Source: Rapana venosa
Taxonomy: Eukaryota > Mollusca > Gastropoda > Neogastropoda > Muricidae
Direction of reading: 5' to 3'
NCBI GenBank assembly: GCA_028751875.1
Contig: CM054144.1
Coordinates: forward strand, 15,315,930-15,379,929
DNA: 64,000 nt
In this document: positions 32,803 through 44,239 of the stretch, piece by piece
How positions within the stretch are numbered: the first letter of the stretch is position 1
Layout: every line of letters begins with the position of its first letter
Program-made: the position numbers and the translations under genes
The notes under the pieces: generated by a model
The model's input: the letters and a program-made list of their open reading frames with translations, nothing else
What the model was told of the DNA's origin: nothing
Databases searched by the model: none

Positions 32803-32895
32803 ACACACCACACACACACACACACACCACTAATTTACACTACAATACACTACACTATCCTAACCTACCCTACCTACCCTACCCTACCCACGTGT
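32720..32895. repeat. (CA)n then (ACCCT/ACCT)n repeat
   Basis: CA repeat to about 32828, then CACTACAATACACTAC and a short ACCCT pentamer run at about 32858-32890. This is not the TTAGGG telomere repeat. Confidence 0.9.
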
Positions 32896-32994
32896 AATAC
32901 CAAACCGACATCGCTGATTTTGAGGGATCCCATTGAGTAGAGGCAGCCCCTGGACATACAGACAGACTGCCTGCCTGTAGCCTAGCAGTGTGCA

Positions 32995-33700
32995 GTGAAG
33001 ACCAGAACAGAGCAGACAGTGATGGGGAGCAGGCCACCACACCGCCATGGCGGCTTCAATAAGCTAAGGGGGGAGATGGATGGATGGGCTGGATGGTACA
33101 GTACAGCACTACCCAGCTTCTCCACAGTGTACAGTAGCAGCAGGCAGAACCTTGGTGGTGACATGGGGACAGACAGACAGCAGACAGACAGTGATGGGCT
33201 GCAGCCACCTTACCATCCTCACAACTTCAATAAGCTAAGGGGGGAGATGGATGGATATGCTAGATGGAACAGTACAGCACCCACCAACTTCTCCACAGTG
33301 TACAGTAACAGCAGGCAGAACATTGGTGGTGACATGGGGACAGACAGACAGCAGACAGACAGTGATGGGCTGCAGCCACCTTACCATCCTCACAACTTCA
33401 ATAAGCTAAGGGGGGAGTTGGGTGGATAGGCTAGATGGAACAGTACAGCTCCCACCAACTTCTCCACAGTGTACAGTAGCAGCAGGCAGAACCTTGAGAC
33501 ATGGGAGCAGACAGACAGACAGACAGTGATGGGGAACAGCCACGGTACCATACCATCCTCATGGCTTCAATAAGTTAAAAGAGAGATGGATGGATGGTAC
33601 AGTACAGCACCACCCAACTTCTCCACAGTGTACATACAGTAGCAGAACGTTGGTGGTGACACGGGGCCAGACAGACAGACAGACAGACAGACAGATGCAC
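32995..33700. repeat. 171-bp tandem repeat, four copies
   Basis: Copies start with 'agtgatgg' at 33018, 33190, 33361 and 33525 (spacings 172, 171 and 164). Each contains 'cttcaataagctaagggggg', 'agatggatgga', 'cttctccacagtgtacagta' and an AGAC tetranucleotide run. Because the unit is close to 57 codons, one + strand frame stays open for 144 codons, with a repeated FNKLRGEMDG…FSTVYS. There are no splice or promoter signals, and the last copies break the frame. Confidence 0.9.
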
Positions 33701-33825
33701 GGTTACGGCACCGCGCGTTTCTCTGGCACTAGCTACATCTACACCCGTTGCCCCCTTAGACCTTCAGCCACCCGGAGCTCATCGCTCAGCGCTAATGACG
33801 CCTGCGTCTTTCTTCTCCGCCACAG

Positions 33826-33866
33826 CCATGCTGTCTGATGGCCGCCCTGGCCTTTCGGCTGAGCAG
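33826..33866 (+). CDS. Candidate 41-nt exon, phase-compatible with the MICU-like gene
   Basis: A good acceptor (cgtctttcttctccgccacag) and donor (gagcag|gtagca) bound 41 nt. With two leading nucleotides it reads thirteen codons, MLSDGRPGLSAEQ, ending in phase 0. This entry phase fits the exons at 6466-6513 and 8656-8697. The peptide shows no match that I recognise in MICU proteins, and the donor lies in a (CATAG)n repeat that could have created it by chance. Confidence 0.35.
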
Positions 33867-33895
33867 GTAGCATAGCATAGCATAGCATAGCATAG
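33864..33895. repeat. (CATAG)n pentanucleotide repeat
   Basis: Five to six CATAG units directly at the candidate donor. Confidence 0.95.
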
Positions 33896-33952
33896 CTCAT
33901 ACTTGTCTCCCTCTCCTCTTCTGGGATCTCATCCTTTCTTCTCTCTCTCCTA

Positions 33953-34333
33953 GCCCCCCCCCACCCCCCCCCCCCCCCTCCCAAATCCCCGACTCCTCTG
34001 CTGCCGTTTGTCTGTTGGCGTAGGTAGGCCTAGTGAGTGGACATTGAGGATCCTGCTTCTTCCCAACCAGCCGAAAACCACTGCTTCTTCGCCGAAGCAC
34101 AGGGACGCAGAAATGAGCACAGTTGGGTTGCTGTGTTGTGGGGGGTCGAAAAGTTCACAGAGTTAGGGTCGCTTGTGTTGTGGTGGATTGATTTTCTTTA
34201 AGGCTTGGTTGTTTTTGGGGTAGGTGAATGTCCGAGTGTATTGTACTCTGAAAAAGGGTGGAATTGTCAGCACTGTATTTTCTCTCCCACCCCCCTTTCT
34301 TTTTCTATCCCTGCTTCCTCTTTTTTCACCGAA

Positions 34334-34368
<35 letters not shown>

Positions 34369-34735
34369 TGCCTTCCCGCTGCCCTTCTTGCGAACCCCCC
34401 TTGCTTTAACACTCTCCTGTCCACCGACACCACCCCCCCCCCACCAACTCCCCCATCATTCTCACCCTCAAATCCACACCCCCCCCCTCGCCCCGCCACC
34501 TGAAGACCCCCCCCCCTGCTACTGCTCTGATCCTAAACCGACCACCCCCTCCTCCGCACCCCTTTGCTACGACCCCCCCCTTCCATGCAGCAGACTCCAA
34601 CATCGCACCACCGTTCAAGACCCCACACCCCCCATCCCAACATTCCAAAATTAAAGAGGGGGGTCCCACCCAGATACACCACAAGCCCAAAGCCTACACC
34701 CCCCCCTGCTCACACTCTATTTCTGACCCTTCATT
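33953..34735. repeat. C-rich low-complexity sequence
   Basis: Poly-C runs near 33956-33979, 34330-34368 and many CCCCACC stretches to 34710. Proline-rich frames here are composition artefacts. Unique sequence lies at 34000-34280. Confidence 0.8.
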
Positions 34736-35119
34736 TTTAGTTTCAGAACAACAACCCCGTCAAAACAGTAGAAAATCTCAAAAATATATTCAAGTTACAT
34801 CATATTTTCTACAACTTCACAGAAAAAAAAACTTCTACTAACAAGACCAGACTGGGTGAAAATTATGAACAAAAACAAATGAATCATCGCATCAGACCTA
34901 AGTCACGGCAAACTTTCTAACTTTTAAGTTTGCGTGAGCGGCTGTTCCTGAACTACGTAAGCTCCTGTTCCGCCCATTCTGCCGCCAAGACATACTGCAC
35001 TTCTATGCAAAATTCAAAAATAGCATTGCAACGTTCATAATAAAAAGTCGGGCATTGCACTGTGCTAATTGAAAAAGAGGGCATGACAATATACAAGAAA
35101 AGATGCCCAACTCAGCTTA

Positions 35120-35475
35120 AAAAGATGGCAGTGCACTGTTATGTTGAAACAGAGGGCAGTGCAACTCGTTCATTAGAACAATGGGCCATTATATGGAAAT
35201 GGTCATATATTTAAAAGAGGCATCACGTTATGAAAAAATGGGCAGTGCACATTATATGAAAAGATGAGCATTGCACTGTTATATTGAGAAAAGATGGGCA
35301 GTGCACTGTTATATTGAGAAAAGATGGGCAGTGCACTGTTATATTGAGAAAAGATGGGCAGTGCACTGTTATATTGAGAAAAGATGGGCAGTGCACTGTT
35401 ATATTGAGAAAAGATGGGCAGTGCACTGTTATATTGAGAAAAGATGGGCAGTGCACTCCTCTATTGATTGAGAAC
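35120..35475. repeat. 30-bp minisatellite, six near-identical copies plus older copies
   Basis: Unit built on 'gatgggcagtgcactgttat' and 'attgagaaaa' from about 35264 to 35458, six copies nearly identical. Diverged copies of 'gggcagtgcac' extend left to about 35140. The unit is ten codons, so both strands stay open (VHCYIEKRWA on +), which is a by-product of unit length. Confidence 0.93.
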
Positions 35476-36700
35476 ACAGGAGAGAGAATGCACAGGGTGT
35501 GGTGTGGAGTGCTGGCCACACACGATTGTGGTTTAGGAGTGCGGTAGGTCGGGAGGTAGACTGCTTAATGCACATTACCCGGCCTGCCTGCCTGCCTGCC
35601 TGCCGGCTTAATGCACATTATCCAATCGGCATGGCAGCGCTGCTGTCTTCAACTCCAGCCTGGGGGGATTGAAGACGGAGGTGTTGATTTGTTCTCCTTT
35701 TGATGATGTGGGGTCTTGTCTGCTTTGGGTTCTTTTGCTTGTGCAGTGAGGAGGGAGGAAGGGAGGGGGAAAAGGGGGGGGGGGGGGGGGGGGGGTTAAG
35801 GTGAGCGATGGCTTCAGTCTGTGTGGCGTTTTCTCCGTTGCCTGTGTGTTGTGTGTATGACATTTTGCTTTGTAACAAACAGCTTCTTCATGCACGCACA
35901 TTGCTGGCTGATGGTGTGAGGGACGTTCTTGGCGCTGACAGAGAGAACAGATGTTGGCGAGGTGTGTTGCCTGTGGTAGGGTTTAACGAGGTGAAGTGCA
36001 GTTTACCTCAACACGCGTCGAGTTCATCAGCTGGCCCAGTCGCCAGTAAAGCTGATCAAGGTGACATACTGAAATAAATAGATCTTTGAAGAAAGGTATT
36101 TTCTTCCTTATTTCAAGCTGAATATTGGAAGAAACTATTGTAGAAATTGTTTTTGGTTTTTGGGGGGTCAGTTCAGCCTGCACTTTTTCAAATTTTCAGA
36201 ATTTCTAACCTTAAGAAAGCAGACAAGTTAAAACACAAACACCCAAGTGCTGGGCAGAGCAAATTTTTGGTTTATTTTAAGCCTTCCTCGGGCTAAAACA
36301 TTGGCCAAGTCTTTCTAATCTTAACGGATTTTTCTCCCAATAAATACCATTTGTTGGTTGAACAGTATTCTTCTTCAGATTCTGTCGCTTTCATTGATAT
36401 GCTGTATTTACCTTGCAGCAAGTTTACTCATGTATAATCTCTGGATCATGAAGGGCTGCATCACAGCCCAGCGGTGGTGTGCGGCTCTCGAAGGCTGTCA
36501 GGTGGTCTGAATGGAGCTTTGAAGTAGGAAACTCGACTTCTCTTCTTTTTTCTTTTCCTTTTTTTTTGGGGGGGAGGGTTATATTTCTTTTATCAATAAC
36601 AACACAGTTACATCACAAATGGTAACGGCTATACCAGAATGAACAGTGAAACCAAGTAGCAATGACGAGAGAGAAAACTTACGTGGCTGAAAGTGTGAGA
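35476..36700. other. No gene recognised
   Basis: Contains a short (CCTG)n run at 35582-35605 and a poly-G of about 22 near 35775-35797. The rest is unique-looking sequence with overlapping short ORFs and no convincing splice-bounded exon. Confidence 0.5.
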
Positions 36701-36729
36701 TACGTCATCCCCCATTGTTCCCTAGTGTT

Positions 36730-36910
36730 GACCATGATGACGTATGGATGGGACTGATTGTCATGACGTATAGATGTGGGCTGATTGTCATGACGTATAG
36801 ATGTGGGCTGATTGTCTTGACGTGTAGATGGGACTGACTGTGATGACGTATAGATGGGGGCTGATTGTGATGACGTGTAGATGGGACTGATTGTGATGAC
36901 GTGTAGATGG
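36730..36910. repeat. 26/27-bp minisatellite carrying seven TGACGT sites
   Basis: Units of 'tgacgtatagatggg.ctgat' place TGACGT at 36738, 36764, 36791, 36818, 36844, 36871 and 36897. TGACGT is the half-site bound by CREB/ATF-type bZIP factors; whether it is used here is unknown. Confidence 0.9.
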
Positions 36911-37149
36911 GACTGCAGCATGCCTCATGACTGATCCTTCAAGGTTATCCCTGTGACCTTGCCGATGTAAAACTGCAGATGCCTGACTTTGACAGCCTCC
37001 CTATTCCGTTGATGTATCCCCTGTCTATACACACGCGCGAGAGCATGCATGCTCGCACGCACGTAACCCACTTTTGAGCTGAAATATCGGTTGAGTGTAT
37101 GTTATTTTCCTTCTCAGCCCATCTTTGTTTTGTCTGTCCAGCTCCAAAG

Positions 37150-37345
37150 CTTCCCCCCCCCCCCCCCCCCCCCCAACCTTCCCCTTCTCTTCGCATTTTC
37201 TGTGAGGGAAAGCTAGACGTCCGCACCACTTTGTAATATATACTGTTGCTCCTTAGTGTATATTTGCGCCCTTTCCGCTCAATAGCGGGTTTTGCTTTAA
37301 AAAAAAAAAAAAAAAAAAAAGGAGGTGGGGGGGAGCGTTTGTGCC
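37150..37345. repeat. Poly-C (about 20) and poly-A (about 23) tracts
   Basis: Poly-C at 37155-37174 and poly-A at 37298-37320 followed by GGAGGTGGGGGG. Confidence 0.9.
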
Positions 37346-38635
37346 ATATTGAACCGGAGCATGTATATCAAAGCCCTGGAGTGCAGGCAGGCAGTGCACT
37401 GACGTGGCGACCTACTTGTGTGGGAAAGGAGGTGATTGAGAGCCTTGTTTGTTCTAAGGTCGGTATAGTAGCGTAGGGCCTGGTCAGTGTAGTTAGTGCC
37501 TCTGGAAATGTTGGGAGTTTTTCGCTGCTTCATCATCTGTGACTTTCCAGTCTTGCTGTTCCCACACCACTCATCCCTACCTCGCCATGAAAGCTGTGCC
37601 AGTCTTGCTCTTTCGCATCTCTAAAGTCAGAAGGTCAGAGAGACCTACCAGTGTTGAGCGGCCGTGAAGCCACTAACTTCAAGAAGCCCAGCACTGCTGT
37701 TTGGTCGTTTGGCGGGGTTCTGTGTGGTGCCTGGTCTGATTCCGCCTATCCACAGCGCCACCCCTCTCCTGAAGAAGATAGCTTAGTCCGGGAGCCAGAC
37801 TGAGCATGACACCTGTCCGGGATGGCATCTACCACAGTGCATCTCCAGCTACAGTCTCCCCAGGAACCTCCAGACCCTGGAAGTTGGACTCGAACTCATC
37901 ACAGGCTGGGAAGTGGGTGGGAAACAGAATCTTGAGGTCGCATTGAGATCAGATCAAGAAGGGCTCCAGCGTCAGGAACAAGTTTTGTTGGTTTTTTTGT
38001 GTGGTTTGTTTGGTTTTTGTTTGGATATTTTGCATGATAGTCAGTTTTGATGAGGTTGATTATAACGATGATGTTATGGAAGGGCATCTCTTCTTCAGAG
38101 ACTACTCGAGAAGAGTCTACCCACGGTTCTGATCATATTATCTTGGTGTCGGCCTGGCCTGAGGAATACAGACACCTGCTGTGTTGGTCAAGTAATTCGA
38201 CCAATGCTATTTGAATCACATCCATGAACTGGACGGTGTTCTCTCGCAGAGGGCCAGTCATGTTTAAACCTTTCACTTGAAAACTCTGTCTCTTTTACTC
38301 CACAATGACCGTTCATTGAGTGAAGGAAGTTTACGGAGCAACATTTACCAAATAACTGCTTTGCCAGACAAACCAACATGCAAGCTGTCAAGATCAAAGA
38401 GACTATGTAAAAAAAAAACTAAAAAAAAAGGGTGACAAAAGTGAGACCAGATAAACAGGGAGCACATCATCATGGAAGTCCATGTGAGAGACATTACAAG
38501 GCCTGATGAGAAGACGACGCAGGGCGGCAGAATGTCATGTTTGCTTAGGGCAGGAAGCCGCCAGCTCCCCGACACATGCAGCGCGGAAGCTGAAAGGCTG
38601 GCGGACCATGTGGGGGGAACAGTGACCGCGCCGCC
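37346..38635. other. No gene recognised
   Basis: About 1.3 kb of GC-balanced sequence. A stretch near 37555 repeats words from 6868, hinting at an unclassified dispersed repeat. No protein-like frame. Confidence 0.5.
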
Positions 38636-38637
38636 CT

Positions 38638-38728
38638 CACTGCCTGCCTGCCTGCCTGCCTGTCTGTCTGCAGCCTGCCTGTCTGTCTGCAGCCTGCCTG
38701 CCTGTCTGTCTGCAGCCTGCCTGCCCTC
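38638..38728. repeat. (CCTG)n/(TCTG)n with CTGCAG punctuation
   Basis: Three blocks of CCTG/TCTG units each closed by GTCTGCAG, giving a higher-order period of about 26-30 bp. Confidence 0.9.
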
Positions 38729-38790
38729 GCCATCTGGGCCTCACATCCTGACGGTTCACACTGTCTTTGATCTGCCGCTGGGTCACACAA

Positions 38791-38857
<67 letters not shown>

Positions 38858-39022
38858 TACATACACAGATATACACACACAACACTACCCCACAGACACA
38901 CACATACACCACACACACAGATACACATACACATACACACACACATACACCACACACACAGATACACATACACACACACACACATACACCACACACACAC
39001 ACGCATACACACACACAAGGCC
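38791..39022. repeat. CA, TA and CACATA compound microsatellite
   Basis: CA run, then about 40 bp of TA, then CACACAGATACACATAC-type repeats with a roughly 40-bp super-period. Confidence 0.95.
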
Positions 39023-39139
39023 TCCCTCCCATCTGTCCTAGGCATCATTGCAAGGCTTCAAAGTGTGAACTTCTGCCTCAGACAGACAGACAGACAGAGA
39101 AGAGTGAGGAGGAGAGTGAGTGTCTTTTGTGTTTAACTT

Positions 39140-39495
39140 TCAGCTTTATCTATTGTCAGTCTTCTTCGTCTTTGTCGAACGCTCAGACATTGTTGTTTGT
39201 TATATAAATGAAAATGCGACAGGGCGCCGTTAAGCGCCTGACAAGTCAGGCCCAGTGCATCCGACTTCAGTGTGGGAGCCAATGCTTATCTTTTAAGTCT
39301 TTCTGGGGGGAAAAAGCAGGAGAATGGACCAAGAAGGCAGAAAATAGACGAGAAGGTGGTGACAGGAAGAAAAGGAACAAGGCAGAAACAAAGGGAAGGA
39401 TAGAAAAGAGGGAATTCCTAACACAGACTTTCCAGAAGTCGGGGATGCTATTCATACTGACAGACAGCCCGGTATCCCCTCGGGGGAATCTCTAG
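39140..39495 (+). mobile_element. SINE-C-like repeat, best copy
   Basis: Complete-looking copy from 'tcttcttcgtctttgtcga' to 'cccggtatcccctcggggga'. Its last 30 bp can fold back (CCGGTATCCCC/GGGGGA). Matches 30430-30800 throughout, 48890-49070 on the opposite strand, and the 3' half of 62440-62690. Confidence 0.8.
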
Positions 39496-39714
39496 TCAGT
39501 TGGTTGTTACTTAGAAGGTGCCTGTTCTTCAAAGCACCCCAGGTGGTCATTTGTTATCAGTGTTATTTCTTAGCTTTGCGGGAAGGACTCCAGAGATAGG
39601 TATGCTTTTAGGGAAGATTTGGAATCAAAAGGTAATTTCTTGTGTGTGGAAATGTGCCTGAAACGTTATTGCTCGTTTGCTTAGAATAAATGAGAGAAGT
39701 AATTTATTTGGCCA

Positions 39715-39715
39715 T

Positions 39716-39783
<68 letters not shown>

Positions 39784-39790
39784 TTTCTCT
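39715..39790. repeat. (CT)n microsatellite
   Basis: About 70 bp of CT. Confidence 0.97.
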
Positions 39791-40159
39791 TCTCTCCCCT
39801 GCCCCATCCTACTCTCTGTTTCTGTCCCCATCCCACTCTCCCTATCTCAAGCTTAGGCTCCATCATCTACTCCCCACTGGTGTTCAATTTTGTTTTTGTC
39901 AATCTTTCCTGTCTGTGAGTGTGATTTTCCTATGAGGTAGGGCTGGAAATAAAGTGTTGCTGGATGTTCTTTTCCCTTTTTTGCTGTATTCTTGCTTCCT
40001 TGTGAACACGTTATTTTTACAGAATAAAATAACTGTAAACTGGTGTCCACTTCACTCCCTCCCCCCCTCATCTTCCCCGAGATCCTGTCCTCAAATGGGT
40101 AGCACAAAGATGTTCTGTAGGTCATCGCTGCAAACTGCCACATTGCTTTTGTTCTACTT

Positions 40160-40440
40160 TGGTGGAATTTCTCCAAATGTGCATACTGGTTTTGTTCCAT
40201 GGTTGTGAAAGTACTCCAAACTGGATATTACTGCTGTGTTATTGTTCCGAACTGGCTTACTGGTTTTGTTTTTGAACTACCATGTAATTGCTCCAAACTG
40301 GCATACTGGTTTTGTTTCTACCGTTTAATTGCTCCAGACTGGCATACTGGTTTTGCTCTACCGTTTAATTGCTCCGGACTGGCAAACTGATTTTGTTTTT
40401 CTGTTGTGTAATTGCTACAAACAGGCATGCTGGTTTCGTT
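40160..40440. repeat. Tandem repeat, about 43-45-bp unit
   Basis: Six diverged copies of 'attgctccaaactggcatac' followed by 'tggttttgtt' at roughly 43-45 bp spacing. Confidence 0.8.
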
Positions 40441-40639
40441 CTGTTATGAAGAGGGAGCATTTAGTATGAAGAAGTGAAATAAGAGGAGATAAAGATGAAC
40501 CGATAAAGGTTGTTATGAAAAGACAGGCGCACTGGAGCAGTCTGCCCCGTTCCTTGACGTCCTCGGGGTCCCTGGGTGCAGGACTTGCCCTGAGCATCCA
40601 GCTTCACTACCCCCTTCCTCTGGTGATGAGTGAAACAGG

Positions 40640-40808
40640 GGGGAGGGGGGGGGGGGGTTGTTGTTAGGACGGGGGGAGGGGGGGTGTGAAGAGTGGGGAG
40701 GAGGGGTAGTGGATGTGTAAATCTGGTGCAACCCTTTTCAGATATTTTGTCGCCAGAGGGTTAGAAGGTGGGGAGTATTCAGATTGAATTCCCACACCCA
40801 CAACACAA

Positions 40809-40844
<36 letters not shown>

Positions 40845-40890
40845 ACACACACATACACAACACACACACCACACAAACAAACACACGCAC
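40640..40890. repeat. G-rich tract and (CA)n
   Basis: Poly-G stretches near 40640-40690 and a CA repeat at about 40800-40875. Confidence 0.9.
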
Positions 40891-40940
40891 AGAGCTCCAT
40901 CTCCAGCCCCTCGTCCCGCCCCCTCCTATCAGGACTTTAA

Positions 40941-41501
40941 CCCTTCAGCCCCTGTGCGGATTTTGCAAAGTTCCAAACCATAGCATCGGATAAACACGTA
41001 CCATGGAGAAGAGAAAAAAAAAGTCCAGTCGTTGTAAGGGTTTGATTGTCACTAGATACACACGGCTTAAAGAGACCTATGTTTAGAAACAAATACATGC
41101 TGAAAATTAATGCTTTTGATGTCTTCTTCTATGCTACAGAAAACGCCCTTACAAGACTTTGACATTATTATTCATCCTCATGACGGAATTAACCTAATAT
41201 GGAAGGAAGACAGAATCAAAATGGGCGTGAACAAATGTGTGGCAAAGAAGACATTGTCGCTAAAAGTTGTTGATGAATTGCTTGTCGTTTGTGTTGGTGG
41301 TGAATAAAGGAAGGGAAAGTCCAGGCATTCAGAAAGAAGCTTGCAGTGTAGGGCCTCTGAAGGAATGAATGTCTCTGGCGTCAAGGAGCTAGGTTTTATT
41401 TGGAATCTTTCGAATTTACTCTCACACACGCACACACTCCCGTGCACATACAGACACGTGGGATGTTGGAATGTAGGAAAGTGAGCTCTTGATGAAATCT
41501 C

Positions 41502-41581
<80 letters not shown>

Positions 41582-41677
41582 TGAGAGGGAGAGAGAGAAA
41601 TATACACAAATATATATAAATTTCTTGACCACCATAACAATTATGATCCCAAACCCTGTACTTTCCGAATGAAGGGG
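40941..41677. mobile_element. Possible second TTAA-flanked piggyBac-like element
   Basis: TTAA at 40937-40940 precedes CCCTTCAGCCCC; the right end reads …gaatgaagggg followed by TTAA (41678-41681). Both termini therefore start CCC(C)TTCA when read inward. A CA/TA/GA microsatellite (41503-41600) sits inside. The inverted match is short, so this is a weaker case than 18250-18900. Confidence 0.35.
41503..41602. repeat. CA, TA and GA compound microsatellite
   Basis: CA run, TATATATA, then GAGAGAG. Confidence 0.95.
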
Positions 41678-41689
41678 TTAAAATCCTTT

Positions 41690-42420
41690 GCAAGAGGGGA
41701 AAACTGCTTAAAATATCCCTCCCCTTCGCTTTGGTGTATTTATTGATGTCTCAGATGTATGCTCTAGTGGAGGGAAAGGGAGACGGATTCCATCATGCAA
41801 CACCCGTCAGCTTTCCTATGCAGCATAATTTGTCAGCTTGTTTTCCTTGTTCCTGTAATGAGGCGTGCTGTTGAATAACGTTCCATTATTTTTAGTGGAT
41901 GCCTTGAAAAGTGAGTCTGTTTTTATCCTGCAGCCATGTTGATACGTGGCATCCAGTTTCACCGTCACGTCTTTTCTCCCAGCCAGTTATGGTGCCTCGT
42001 CATTTTGGACACATCATGGTTCAGCGAAGGCAGCGAGATGAATCTTTCAGCTGGTGTGTGTGAGTGCGTGGTTTCTCTCCTCCGTTGTAACGCACACGTG
42101 CACGCACGCGTACATCAAAGCTTTTTAGAGAACAAGGAGATACGTTGTGCAATTTTGGGGGGAGGGGGGGGTTTCGGGGGACGAAAGGGAACCTCGGGGT
42201 CAGAGTGGGGTTAGGCGAGAAAAGGAGCACAGCAACAGATGGCGTAAGCAGATCCGGAGAAACGCTTTTCAAAACACGAAAAGCTAACAAAAATGAATAA
42301 AGAATCAAGTGCTTTTATAGTATTTCTGGAGAAAACATTACTTTCTTTTCAAGTCAAAGCATTTGTAAATTTGTATTTATAAGCATCTTAACTTTCAAAG
42401 CGCTTGGGACGGTGTACCGA
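41690..42420. other. No gene recognised
   Basis: Unique-looking sequence. Splice-like signals at 41898 and 41938 lie too close together to bound an intron, and the frames hit stops. Confidence 0.5.
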
Positions 42421-42422
42421 CC

Positions 42423-42463
<41 letters not shown>
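42423..42463. repeat. Poly-C run (about 41 nt)
   Basis: Uninterrupted C. Confidence 0.93.
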
Positions 42464-42465
<2 letters not shown>

Positions 42466-42637
42466 GAAAAAAGTGGAGGATTAACAAAATGAAATAAATG
42501 ATGTCAAATTGAACTTCAACGTTAATTTGATATGATGAACATTGATGAATGTCTCTGTCTATGAGATAATAAAGTGTTTGAATTGAATTAGAATTTGCTT
42601 GAGAAGTCTGGTAGCAAATGCCTGATGGTGTGTGGGT

Positions 42638-42651
42638 TTGTGTGTGTGTGT

Positions 42652-42708
<57 letters not shown>
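42638..42708. repeat. (TG)n and (GA)n
   Basis: Short TG run then about 60 bp of GA. Confidence 0.95.
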
Positions 42709-42709
42709 C

Positions 42710-44235
42710 GGCAACAGCTAGTCTGGCCCTGTTGGAAGACTGGCTGCCAGAGCACCACAGCAGTCACTGACCTCTGGCAGGTTCACTGCACCCTAGGCTG
42801 CAGAAGGCAGCATGCACCCTGACCCAGCCATCAGGACGGTGGCATGTAACAGCAGCAAGAAGGAGACACCGTCCTCTCCTTTCTCGAATAACTGCCTCCG
42901 TTAGGGGGTAGAAAGCCAGGTTTGTCCGCCCCTGTCTGCGCCACATACAGGCCACACTTCAGGGTTAAAATGTTGCTCATTTTTTCAATGTTTCCTGGTG
43001 TAGTCAAACGAACATGCAGCACTTACTACGGCATCAGCAAAAATTAAAATAAAAAATATATATATATTGTCGGTAAAAGAATGCATCCTTACTGCGCGAC
43101 TTATGCGAATTTGCACAAGTTCTGTAGGCTTGACTCTTAACAGCTGTTCTGGCAGACATTGCACCATTTCGTTCGTTTGTCGTCAGCTTTGCTTAAAGAC
43201 AGTATGCTTGTGAGGGATTGTCAGTTCAATGTAGGAACCCAGTCAGTAGTCGGATTATGATCATTTCCAACTTTCTCAAGACCACCTGGCATCATTATGT
43301 TTTATCACACTCCCTTCCCCCCTTCCAAATAGAAAAAAAAAGAAAGAAATCTACAACTTCAGATGATAATCATTTCCAACTTTCTATTGATAACCTGGCA
43401 TCAATTTTCTCAACATGAAAAAGCAATTATCTTTATCACTTTAGGGAGGAGTACAGAAACGAGCGGAGATTTTTTTTAAAAGCACGTTGTAGATGACATA
43501 CAATATAATCTTTTCTGTCCTTTTTCAAGTGTTTAAACTATCCGACTTTTTTTTTCTTTTTTTTTTTTTTTTTGGTTGTTAGAATAGCTCAATGTAGAAG
43601 ACACTGCATGACCCTGAAGCTAACAGTGGAGTGCGGCCAAATGTGTTGCCTGAGTGTGAAAGCCATTTTGCGGGGACCCTTCAGTGCTGCGTGTAGTGTA
43701 GATCATGTTGTTGCCCTGATCAGGTCAGACTGCTAAAAAGGGGGTCAGGAAAACAGCATGTGATAGCGGCTGCAGTGTAAAGCTTCACCTCACCACCATC
43801 CCTGACACACTGCACCTTGTGTGTTTAGACTGGCTGACACTGAAATCTGATGGCTTCTCCTGAACTTAGCTTAACGGAGCTTAGCTTGGGCCCCGTGCAA
43901 CAGCTTGAAGGTCGTCTGAGAAAAAGGGAAAACGGGGAGACAGAGAGAGAGAGAGGGAGACAGAGAGACACAGAGAGAGTTATTGTTGTTGTTGTTGTTA
44001 TTATTATTATTATTATTATTCAGAAAATAATGGGAAATAACAAGGGCACGTAACCACTTACAACTTCTCCATCATTTTGAAAAAAGATTTCTCAACAGGT
44101 TTGGTTTTGTTTTTCCAAAACTCAAGAAAATAACATGTTTCAATGACAGCATTTTAGGCACTACTGAGTAAGGACCATACGTTCGGCCTGACCTGACTCA
44201 AGTTTCGGCTCTTGCGGTTTTGTTTTTGTTTTTAA
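42710..44235. other. No gene recognised
   Basis: About 1.5 kb without a protein-like frame. Contains a T-rich run near 43548-43574, a GA tract near 43940-43980 and an (ATT)n/(GTT)n run near 43980-44020. Confidence 0.5.
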
Positions 44236-44239
44236 TTTT

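Noticed and set aside
32858..32890. Telomere-like CCCTA repeat
   Set aside because: The unit is ACCCT/ACCT, not the CCCTAA expected of molluscan telomeres, and only a few copies are present.
36673..36735. - strand donor-like 'cagccac|gtaagttt' next to the TGACGT minisatellite
   Set aside because: The upstream frame is made of the minisatellite and no acceptor was seen.
41896..41945. Pair of splice-like signals (attatttttag / aaaa|gtgagt / atcctgcag)
   Set aside because: The implied intron would be only about 25 nt and the exon 15 nt; no coding support.
42475..42595. Possible LINE 3' tail ('gataataaagtgtttgaatt')
   Set aside because: Only a generic AATAAA plus AT-rich end; no second copy in the window to support a family.
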